The position numbers and the translations under genes were made by a program. Below are positions 1-5,588 of a stretch of 9,658 bases of DNA, one piece after another. Origin of the DNA: CAZKTF01 sp964555565 (GTDB lineage: Bacteria; Planctomycetota; JAJSAM01; JAKLKS01); the NCBI GenBank assembly GCA_964555565.1, contig CAZKTF010000136.1, forward strand, positions 1-9,658, written 5' to 3'. The notes below the pieces were generated by a model. The model did not search any database and was not told the origin of the DNA. It was given only the letters and a program-made list of their open reading frames with translations. Numbering within the stretch: position 1 is the stretch's first letter; each line of letters begins with the position of its first letter.

Positions 1-735
1 GGGCGCGAGGCGGCGCTCAGGGCGGCGCTCGCGGCGGCGGGCGTCGCGGCGGAGGAGGGGTCCCCGGGGGAGGCGCCGGGGTTCCTCGTGCGCGGGGCGG
101 GCGCCGTGGAGTCCCTCCCCGGCTACGGCGAGGGGCTCTTCGTCGTGCAGGACCCTGCGGCGGGCCGCGCGACGGCGCTCCTCGCCCCGCGGCCCGGGGA
201 CCGGGTCCTCGAGGTCGGGGCCGGGCGCGGGGGGAAGACCGCGGTCCTCGCCGCGATGGTGGGATCCTCCGGCCGCGTGGTCGCGGTGGACCGGGACGGG
301 TCCCGCCTCGCCCTCCTCCGCGAGACGCTCCGGCGCACGGGGCTCGAGGGGCGGGTGGAGCCGCGGGAGGCGGACGCCCTCGCCCCGGGGGCCCTCCCCG
401 CGGGGCCCTTCCACCGCGTCCTCGTGGACGCCCCGTGCTCCAACACCGGCGTGCTCGCGCGCCGGGTGGAGGCGCGGTGGCGGCTGCGGAAGGGGGACAT
501 CGCGGTCCTCGCCGCGACGGGACGCCGGATGCTCGAGGCGGCCCTCGAGCGGCTCGGCCCGGGGGGGACGGCCGTCCACAGCGTCTGCTCGCTCGAGCCC
601 GAGGAGGGGCCGGAGACGGTCCGGCGCGCGCTCCGCGGGAGCCCCGGGGTGCGGCTCGCCTCCGAGGAGACCCTCCTCCCCGAGGCCGGCCGGCGCGATG
701 GCGGGTACGGGGCGGTGATGGTGCGGGAGGGGTGA
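1..735 (+). CDS. rsmB: RsmB-like 16S rRNA (cytosine-C5) methyltransferase, 5' truncated
   Basis: This is the catalytic C-terminal part (244 residues visible) of a NOL1/NOP2/Sun-family SAM-dependent RNA m5C methyltransferase. The frame is open to the left edge, so the true start and the N-terminal NusB-like or RNA-binding part lie outside. The GYGEGLFVVQDPAA stretch before the Rossmann fold is typical of RsmB. Motif I reads VLEVGAGRGGKT, motif II AVDRDGSRL. Motif IV is VLVDAPCSNTGVL, with its cysteine at nt 436-438, and motif VI is HSVCSLEPEEG, with its cysteine at nt 586-588. These are the two cysteines used by the family for catalysis and product release. The protein ends in a normal GGYGAVMV-type strand and TGA. 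Motif I departs from the usual CAAPGGKT (the proline is replaced by Arg). Expected role: cytosolic modification of 16S rRNA. RsmF or another family member is less likely because of the VQD segment. Confidence 0.88.
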   Translation, partial: GREAALRAALAAAGVAAEEGSPGEAPGFLVRGAGAVESLPGYGEGLFVVQDPAAGRATALLAPRPGDRVLEVGAGRGGKTAVLAAMVGSSGRVVAVDRDGSRLALLRETLRRTGLEGRVEPREADALAPGALPAGPFHRVLVDAPCSNTGVLARRVEARWRLRKGDIAVLAATGRRMLEAALERLGPGGTAVHSVCSLEPEEGPETVRRALRGSPGVRLASEETLLPEAGRRDGGYGAVMVREG

Positions 736-755
736 GGGCGGCGCCGCGGGTCCGG

Positions 756-761
756 TATCAT
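756..761 (+). promoter_or_regulatory. -10-like box TATCAT upstream of the membrane-protein gene
   Basis: TATCAT is an AT-rich hexamer in otherwise G/C-only sequence, 26 nt before the ATG at 788. That would give a leader of about 20 nt. A weak GGAG at 779-782 sits 5 nt before the ATG and may be the ribosome binding site. No good TTGACA-like -35 is visible. It would drive the three-gene unit that follows. The call rests on position and on similar boxes at four other starts in the window. Confidence 0.45.
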
Positions 762-787
762 CCCGCAGTCCCGTTCCCGGAGCCCCC

Positions 788-1369
788 ATGGCACGGCACC
801 GCAGACGCCGACGCGAGGAGGAGGAGGACGAGGAGCCCGCCGGGAGCCGCGGGCGGCGCGGCGGCGACGCGCGTGCCCGGGGCGGCCCGAACCCGATGGT
901 GCTCGCCATGGGCGGGGGGGTCCTGGTCCTCGCCGTCGTGCTCGTCCTCGTCCTCACGAAGAAGGACGCGCCCCCCCCGAAGAAGCCGCCCGCGCTCGGC
1001 CCCGCGCCGGCGCTGGCCCCCGGGGACGCGGGCCCGCCGCGCGAGGAGCCCCCGAAGCCCCTCACCCCGACGGAGCGCGCGGAGGTGGACCGCGTCTTCG
1101 CCGAGGCCTCGAAGGAGATCGAGGCGATGCGGAAGTTCATCCGGGAGGGCAACGAGCTCAAGCGGGGGGAGGACGAGTCCGGCGCCAACGACAAGTACGT
1201 GGAATCGAAGCAGCGCTACATGGCCGCGCTCCGGACCGTGAACGAGGTCATGGAGGACGAGGCACGCTTCCCCATGAAGCGCCAGGAGGCCTTCCTCTCC
1301 GACCGCTTGCGGGAGATGGGGGGCTGGGCCAAGGAGATCGCCGAGGTCGGGAAGGTCCACGCCCGGTGA
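788..1369 (+). CDS. Single-pass membrane protein of unknown function
   Basis: I do not recognise this 193-residue protein. Residues 1-34 are highly charged (Arg- and Glu-rich), which suits a cytoplasmic tail. Residues about 37-57 (MVLAMGGGVLVLAVVLVLVL) form one hydrophobic helix followed by KK. Residues 60-95 are a Pro/Ala-rich linker. Residues 96-190 are charged and look mostly alpha-helical, possibly coiled coil (RAEVDRVFAEASKEIEAMRK and onward). Arg-rich residues precede the helix, so the C-terminal domain is probably outside the cytoplasm. There are no cysteines, so neither a lipobox nor a disulfide is possible. The TGA stop overlaps the GTG start of the LarA-like gene by 4 bp, so translation is probably coupled. 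This is the first gene of the unit. The ATG has a weak GGAG 5 nt upstream and a -10-like box further up. Confidence 0.75.
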   Translation: MARHRRRRREEEEDEEPAGSRGRRGGDARARGGPNPMVLAMGGGVLVLAVVLVLVLTKKDAPPPKKPPALGPAPALAPGDAGPPREEPPKPLTPTERAEVDRVFAEASKEIEAMRKFIREGNELKRGEDESGANDKYVESKQRYMAALRTVNEVMEDEARFPMKRQEAFLSDRLREMGGWAKEIAEVGKVHAR

Positions 1370-2694
1370 GCGCCCCGGCGCGGGGGACCCGCTACGAGGT
1401 GCCCTTCGGGGCGGGGACGCTGACCTTCGAGGTCCCCGCGGGGCTCGAGGTCGAGGTCGTCGCCGAGCCGCGGGCCCCGGAGGTCCCGGCCGGCGAGGCG
1501 GCCCGCGCCGCCCTCGCCTCCCCGGCCGGCTCCCCTCCCCTGGCCGAGCTCGCCCGCGGCGCGCGCGACGCCGTCATCGTGGTCCCCGACGCCACCCGCC
1601 CGGTGCCCACGGCGGAGATCCTCCCGGCGTTCCTCGACGCCTTCGCGGCCGGGGGCCTCGGGCCGGACCGGGTGACCGTGGTCGTGGCCCTCGGGCTCCA
1701 CCGCGGCCTCGCGGACGCCGAGCGCCGCGCCCTCCTCGGGCCCGCCCTCGACCGGGGGGTGCGCGTCCTCGAGCACGACGCGCGCGGCCCGATGCGCGAC
1801 CTCGGCACGGGGCCCCACGGGACCCCGATGCGGGTGAACGAGCGGGTGGCCGCGGCGGGCCTCGTCACGGCGATCGGGTGCCTGGAGCCCCACGCCTACG
1901 CCGGCTACTCCGGCGGGTGGAAGACCGTGGGGATCGGCTGCGCCGGCGAGGAGACCGTGGGGTGGACCCACTCCCCGCGGTTCCTCGACCATCCCCGGTG
2001 CCGGCTGGGGGTGGTGGAGGGGAACCCCTTCCGGGAGGCGGTGGCCGAGACGGGTCGGCGCGCTGGCCTCCGCTTCACGCTGAACCTCGTCCCGGGTCTC
2101 GGCGGGGGCGTGATCGCGGCGGCGGCCGGGGAGCCGGAGGCGGTCTTCCGGAGGCTCGTCCCCGCGGCGGAGCAGGCCTACGCCACGCCCGTGTCCTGCG
2201 CGGCGGACGTCGCCGTGGCCGGCGTGGGGGCGCCCAAGGACGCGAACCTCTACCAGGCCTCGCGCGCCGCGACGAACCTCGTCCTCGGCCCCTACGAGGC
2301 GGTCCGCGAGGGGGGCACGATCGTCATCCCGGCCCCCTGCGGCGAGGGGGTGGGCCGCGGGGCCGGGGAGATCCAGTTCGCGGCGGCGCTGCGGCGCGGC
2401 GCGGCGGCGGTGCTGGCGGACCGGGAGCGGGTCTTCCGCCCGGGGGAGCAGCGGGCCTACGTGGTCGCGAAGGTCCTCGCGTCGCGGCGGATCGTGGTCG
2501 TGGGGTCCTCGATCCCGGACGCGGACCTGCGTGCCCTCGGCATCGAGCCCGCCCGCACGGTGGAGGAGGCCCTCGCGGCGGCCGCGGCGTGCGGGGCGCG
2601 CCGGCTGCTGTTCGTCCCCCACGCGCTCCGGGCGCTTCCCGTCGCCGGGGACACCCTCGTCGGCCCGGCGCCGCGCCCGGCCGCGCGGCCGTGA
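1366..2694 (+). CDS. larA: LarA-family nickel-pincer-nucleotide racemase/epimerase homologue
   Basis: This 442-residue protein matches the LarA family (about 425 residues) over its full length. LarA interconverts the stereoisomers of 2-hydroxyacids such as lactate with a nickel-pincer nucleotide cofactor. Visible motifs: DATRPVP at 75-81 (Asp/Arg pair), H112 in ALGLHRG, then H176 in EPHAYAGYSGGWK with K186 ten residues later, and H202 sixteen residues after K186. These correspond in spacing to the Lactobacillus plantarum catalytic His108 and His174, cofactor-linked Lys184 and nickel-ligand His200. NLYQ follows at 294-297. The positions matching LarA Lys298 and Trp358 look like Arg300 and Arg363, so the substrate may not be lactate. 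The GTG start overlaps the upstream TGA, and the stop overlaps the next GTG start. No larB, larC or larE cofactor genes are in the window, so cofactor synthesis would have to be encoded elsewhere. The family is secure; the substrate is not. Confidence 0.88.
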   Translation: MSAPARGTRYEVPFGAGTLTFEVPAGLEVEVVAEPRAPEVPAGEAARAALASPAGSPPLAELARGARDAVIVVPDATRPVPTAEILPAFLDAFAAGGLGPDRVTVVVALGLHRGLADAERRALLGPALDRGVRVLEHDARGPMRDLGTGPHGTPMRVNERVAAAGLVTAIGCLEPHAYAGYSGGWKTVGIGCAGEETVGWTHSPRFLDHPRCRLGVVEGNPFREAVAETGRRAGLRFTLNLVPGLGGGVIAAAAGEPEAVFRRLVPAAEQAYATPVSCAADVAVAGVGAPKDANLYQASRAATNLVLGPYEAVREGGTIVIPAPCGEGVGRGAGEIQFAAALRRGAAAVLADRERVFRPGEQRAYVVAKVLASRRIVVVGSSIPDADLRALGIEPARTVEEALAAAAACGARRLLFVPHALRALPVAGDTLVGPAPRPAARP

Positions 2695-3527
2695 CCGCCC
2701 GCCTGCGCTACGCCTACAACACGAACGGCCTCGCCCACCACCGCCTCGACGACGCGCTCGACCTCCTCGCGGCGGAGGGCTACGACGGGGTGGCGCTCAC
2801 GCTGGACGTCCAGCACCTGGACCCCTTCCGGGCGACCCCCTCGGCGGTGCGCCGCGTGCGGCGGCGGCTCGCGCGCCTCGGGCTCGCGTGCGTCGTGGAG
2901 ACCGGGGCGCGATTCGTCCTCGACCCGCTGCGGAAGCACCGGCCGACCCTCCTTTCCCGCGAGGGCGCGGAGCGGCGGCGGGAGTTCCTGGAGAGGTCCC
3001 TGGCCGTGGCCTCGGACCTAGGGGCCCCCGTCGTCTCCACCTGGTCCGGGGCGGCGGACCCGGGGACCGACGCGTCGGAGTGCTGGGACCGGCTGGTCGG
3101 GGGGCTGACGGTGGTGCTCGACGCCGCGGCCCGCCTCGAGTTGAAGGTCGGGTTCGAGCCCGAGCCCGGGATGTTCGTCGGGGACCTGGCCGGCTGGGGG
3201 GAACTGCGCCGACGGCTCCCGCACGCGGCCCTCGGCCTCACCCTGGACGCGGGGCACGTCCTCCTGGAGCCCGCCGGGGACCCCGCCGCCGCGGTCCGTG
3301 CCCACGCCCGGGAGCTCGTAAACGTCCAGGTCGAGGACATGCGCCGCGGGGTCCACGAGCACCTCCCCTTCGGGCGCGGGGACCTGGACCTGCCCTCGCT
3401 CCTAAGAGCCCTGCTGGAAATAGGTTACGGCGGCCTGGTCGGGGTCGAACTCTCGCGCGATTCCCATCGCGGGCCCGACGCGGTCCGGGAGTCCCTGGCG
3501 GCGCTCCGCGCCGCGGAAGCCGGTTGA
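2691..3527 (+). CDS. Xylose-isomerase-like TIM-barrel protein (sugar phosphate isomerase/epimerase family)
   Basis: This 278-residue protein has the AP_endonuc_2 / sugar phosphate isomerase-epimerase fold. It starts at a GTG that overlaps the LarA-like stop (GTGA). The frame is open further upstream, but that part is only a shadow inside the previous gene. The N-terminal strand reads YAYNTNGLAHH, then YDGVALTLD at 31-39. Likely metal ligands follow in family order: E156 or E158 in GFEPEPG, D186 and H189 in LTLDAGH, a His in VHEHLPFGRGD (222-224), and E253 in VGVELSRDSH. The spacing matches barrels that bind a divalent metal and isomerise or epimerise carbonyl sugars through an enediolate. Coupling to a LarA homologue suggests both act on one sugar-acid or hydroxyacid pathway. 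TIM-barrel proteins with a similar N-terminus also occur, as I recall, in ebo-like clusters, but no other ebo gene is visible. The substrate is unknown. Confidence 0.82.
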   Translation: MTARLRYAYNTNGLAHHRLDDALDLLAAEGYDGVALTLDVQHLDPFRATPSAVRRVRRRLARLGLACVVETGARFVLDPLRKHRPTLLSREGAERRREFLERSLAVASDLGAPVVSTWSGAADPGTDASECWDRLVGGLTVVLDAAARLELKVGFEPEPGMFVGDLAGWGELRRRLPHAALGLTLDAGHVLLEPAGDPAAAVRAHARELVNVQVEDMRRGVHEHLPFGRGDLDLPSLLRALLEIGYGGLVGVELSRDSHRGPDAVRESLAALRAAEAG

Positions 3528-3553
3528 TGGCCGGGGGACCCGGCGGATAGAAT
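3524..3553 (+). promoter_or_regulatory. Promoter for the small cysteine-rich gene (TTGATG / TAGAAT)
   Basis: TTGATG at 3524-3529 and TAGAAT at 3548-3553 are separated by 18 bp. Each is near the sigma-70 consensus, which is rare in sequence this GC-rich. The -35 box contains the TGA stop of the TIM-barrel gene. The predicted transcription start, near 3560, lies only about 5 nt before the ATG at 3565, so the transcript would be leaderless or nearly so. Confidence 0.5.
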
Positions 3554-3564
3554 CTCCGGGATCC

Positions 3565-3753
3565 ATGGACGAATACTACATCCTCTGCCCGACCCGGCCG
3601 ACCGAGGAGCCGGCCCTCATCTCGCACCTCATCAGCACCGACATCTGCGAGAAGAGGCAGTGCGAGAACTTCCACAAGTGCCCCAACTGCATCCGCAGCC
3701 GCCTCTGGAAGGCCGCGCATCCGGAGACGGCGCCTACGGCCGCAAACAAGTAG
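3565..3753 (+). CDS. Small cysteine-rich protein, possible metal-binding knuckle
   Basis: This is a 62-residue protein I cannot assign to a family. It starts MDEYYILCPT and has cysteines at 8, 28, 33, 39 and 42. The last four are arranged C-x4-C-x5-C-x2-C (ICEKRQCENFHKCPNC), with a His at 37, and could bind zinc or an iron-sulfur cluster. There is no signal peptide or membrane segment, so it is probably cytosolic. Codons are mostly G/C-ending like its neighbours, supporting a real gene rather than chance. It has its own promoter-like boxes and almost no room for a Shine-Dalgarno site. It lies 37 bp after the TIM-barrel gene and converges on the glycosyltransferase gene with a 25-bp gap. A link to the LarA/TIM-barrel unit is possible but unproven. 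Confidence 0.65.
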   Translation: MDEYYILCPTRPTEEPALISHLISTDICEKRQCENFHKCPNCIRSRLWKAAHPETAPTAANK

Positions 3754-3778
3754 ATGCCGTAAGTGCGGCGCCGCCGGG

Positions 3779-5395
3779 CTACCGGCCCGCGCCCTCCCGG
3801 TTGGCCATCAGCACGTACTCCCCCGCCTCCCCGAGGACCAGGGGGCGAGCCCCGTCCTGCCGCGTGAACCGCTCGCGGTGCCTCCGGTCGGTGAGGACGA
3901 CGAGGCGTTCCGCGGAGTTCCAACGCCTCCAGAACTCCGCGGGGCTCCAGAACACCTCCGGGGGACGGATCCCGTCCGAGGCCAGCTCCCCCCGCTCCCC
4001 CACGAGCGCCACGGGGCGCCGCAGGACCCAGGGCAGCGTGCCGGAGAAGTACCCGTACGCGACGACGGTGGAGTCCCGCTCCCCGGCCGCGACCGCGGCC
4101 AGGTCGTGCGTGGAGCGCAGCGCCGCGAACATGGGGAAGGCGAGGACGCCGACGAGGAGGAGGCCCGCGTTTCCGCCCGCGAGGACCAGGGCGCTCCGCT
4201 CCGGGTCCCGCCGGAGCCCACCCGCCGTCCAGCCGGCGGCGAGGACGACGGCGATCGCGACGGCCGCCGGGCCGAGCGCCCCGAACTCGTCGAAGACCCC
4301 GCTCGCCCGTCCCGCCGCGACCCCCGTGATCGCCAGGAGCGTCCAGGCCGCCGCCGCCGCGAGGGGCCAGGTCCGCGGGGCCCCGGGCCGCCGCAGGAGC
4401 GAACGGGCCGCCAGGACGGCGGCACCGGGGAAGACCGGGAGGATGTACGGGGCCAGCTTCGACCGCGAGATCGAGAAGAAGACGAGCGGGACGGCGACCC
4501 ACAGCGCGAGGAGGAGATCATCCGGGGACTCCCGGAGCCGCCGCCAGCGCTCGAGGCCCCGGCCGTGGAAGGCCCCCGGGAGGAGGAGGGCCCAGGGGAG
4601 GAACCCACCGGCGAAGACCGGGAGGAAGTACCAGAACGGCCCCGGGCGCAGCGCCTCCCCGGTCGCGAACCGCTCGAAGTGCTCCCGCACCACGAAGAAG
4701 TCCAGGAACCCGGGGTTCGCGCACTCGACGAGGACGAACCACGGGAGCGCCACGCACGCGAAGACCAGGGGGGCCGGCGAGACGATCGCCTCCACGACCC
4801 TCCTCCAGCGCCCCGAGATCGCGGCCCACGCGAGGAGGACGAGGCCGGGCAGGGCCACCCCGATGAGCCCCTTCGCGAGCACCGCCAGGCCGGTCGCCGC
4901 CCCCAGCGCCACGAGCCACGCGCGGCCGCGCCTCCCTCCCTCCCGGGCCAGGAGGAACCCGCGCAGGGAGAGGAACGAGCCGGCCAGGCAGGCGGACACC
5001 AGGCCGTCGGTCAGGTTGGTGCGGCCGAGCGCGAAGGCGAGGGGGGCGGAGAGGAAGAAGAGGGCCGCCCAGGGCCCCTCGCGGCGCCCGAGGGCGAGGA
5101 GGAGCATGGCGGCGGTCGCCAGCGTGGCGAGGCGCACGGGGAGGCGGGCGGCGAACTCGCTCTGGCCGAGGACCGCGAACGAGGCGGCCTCGCCCCAGTA
5201 GAGGAGCGGGGGCTTCTCGAAGTAGTGGGCCCCGTTGAAGCAGGGGGTCACGTAGTCCCCGCCGGCGAGCATCTCCCTCCCGATCTCCGCGTACCGCGAC
5301 TCGTCGGGGTCGATGAGCCAGGAGCCCGCGGGCTCGAGGAAGAGGAGCCCGGCGAGGACCGCCAGGAGGGAGAGGAGGACCGCGTGCCGCGTCAC
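3779..5395 (-). CDS. ArnT/PMT-like integral membrane glycosyltransferase
   Basis: This 538-residue protein is a GT-C fold polytopic membrane glycosyltransferase of the ArnT/PMT group, which transfers a sugar from a polyprenyl-phosphate donor on the periplasmic face. After the first helix (about 4-20) comes LIDPDESRYAEIGREML (27-43), whose acidic residues (D29, D31, E32) sit in the catalytic loop. NGAHYFEKPPLLYW (54-67) follows, as in ArnT. Further signs are KGLIGVALP (175-183), REHFERFATG (237-246) and FFSISRSKLAPYILPVFP (306-323). About ten or more hydrophobic helices precede a soluble C-terminal region (about 430-538). The length is typical. I chose the GTG at 5395; a TTG at 5446 in the same frame would add 17 Arg/Pro-rich residues and begin beside a repeat element. 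No good ribosome site or -10 box is visible, so it may be co-transcribed with the LeuA-like gene upstream. The target (lipid A, another lipid or protein) is unknown. Confidence 0.88.
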   Translation of the reverse strand: MTRHAVLLSLLAVLAGLLFLEPAGSWLIDPDESRYAEIGREMLAGGDYVTPCFNGAHYFEKPPLLYWGEAASFAVLGQSEFAARLPVRLATLATAAMLLLALGRREGPWAALFFLSAPLAFALGRTNLTDGLVSACLAGSFLSLRGFLLAREGGRRGRAWLVALGAATGLAVLAKGLIGVALPGLVLLAWAAISGRWRRVVEAIVSPAPLVFACVALPWFVLVECANPGFLDFFVVREHFERFATGEALRPGPFWYFLPVFAGGFLPWALLLPGAFHGRGLERWRRLRESPDDLLLALWVAVPLVFFSISRSKLAPYILPVFPGAAVLAARSLLRRPGAPRTWPLAAAAAWTLLAITGVAAGRASGVFDEFGALGPAAVAIAVVLAAGWTAGGLRRDPERSALVLAGGNAGLLLVGVLAFPMFAALRSTHDLAAVAAGERDSTVVAYGYFSGTLPWVLRRPVALVGERGELASDGIRPPEVFWSPAEFWRRWNSAERLVVLTDRRHRERFTRQDGARPLVLGEAGEYVLMANREGAGR

Positions 5396-5448
5396 GCTCC
5401 GCCCCCCCGGGGCCGGGCGCCGCCGGCCGCGCGCGCGCGCAGGCAATC

Positions 5449-5478
5449 GAGGTCAGACCCCGGGCGTTTGCAGCTGGG
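5449..5478 (+). repeat. Repeat copy 1 (direct), GGTCAGACC core
   Basis: This is a 30-bp unit beginning GAGGTCAGACCCCGGGCG and ending TTTGCAGCTGGG. It contains the odd palindrome GGTC-A-GACC. It matches copy 2 at 26 of 27 positions, and the reverse complement of copy 3 at 27 of 30. It lies between the LeuA-like stop and the glycosyltransferase start. Confidence 0.85.
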
Positions 5479-5493
5479 TGACGGCGTGCAGTT

Positions 5494-5520
5494 GAGGTCA
5501 GACCCCGGTCGTTTGCAGCT
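5494..5520 (+). repeat. Repeat copy 2 (direct)
   Basis: This 27-bp unit begins GAGGTCAGACCCCGGTCG and ends TTTGCAGCT. It differs from copy 1 at one position (T for G after CCCCGG) and starts 45 bp after copy 1. Confidence 0.85.
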
Positions 5521-5546
5521 CCAAGGCGACGCCAAGAGGAGGCCCT

Positions 5547-5576
5547 CCCACCTGCAAACGCCCGAGGTCTGACCCC
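5547..5576 (-). repeat. Repeat copy 3 (inverted)
   Basis: Read on the minus strand, this begins GGGGTCAGACCTCGGGCG and ends TTTGCAGGTGGG, matching copy 1 at 27 of 30 positions. Its end lies 12 bp from the stop codon of the LeuA-like gene, so on that transcript it would be met first. Confidence 0.85.
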
Positions 5577-5588
5577 TAGTGCTCTTGG

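Larger units (their letters stand above)
5449..5576. mobile_element. Compact repeat element (REP/RAYT-like or MITE-like), 128 bp
   Basis: Three related units fill a 193-bp intergenic gap: two direct copies 45 bp apart and one inverted copy that closes the element. Copies 1 and 3 form near-perfect terminal inverted repeats of 30 bp around a 68-bp middle. The GGTCAGACC / GGTCTGACC core resembles palindromes I recall near REP-associated tyrosine transposases in many genomes, but no transposase is present. If mobile, the element is non-autonomous. I see no target-site duplication in the flanks. In the RNA, copy 3 could pair with either copy 1 or copy 2, so the element could also act as a transcript-processing or attenuation structure upstream of the glycosyltransferase gene. 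Confidence 0.5.

Noticed and set aside
435..1241. A 268-codon plus-strand frame bridging the methyltransferase and membrane-protein genes
   Set aside because: It is a frame-shifted shadow of both genes, rich in Arg, Pro and Ser, with no recognisable domain.
1878..2690. An upstream extension of the TIM-barrel frame
   Set aside because: It overlaps the LarA-like gene in another frame and is Gly/Arg/Pro-rich. The family N-terminus begins right after the GTG at 2691.
3754..3786. A bidirectional terminator between the small cysteine gene and the glycosyltransferase
   Set aside because: GCGGCGCCGC at 3765-3774 has no loop, and the GCCGG/CCGGC hairpin at 3773-3786 is only 5 bp and has no T-run.
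5396..5446. A TTG start at 5446 for the glycosyltransferase
   Set aside because: It would add 17 Arg/Pro-rich residues encoded beside the repeat element, with no ribosome site. The GTG at 5395 sits directly before the first hydrophobic helix. The alternative is not excluded.
5449..5520. A minimal CRISPR array (two direct copies with a short spacer)
   Set aside because: There are only two direct copies with an 18-bp gap, the third copy is inverted, and no cas gene is nearby.
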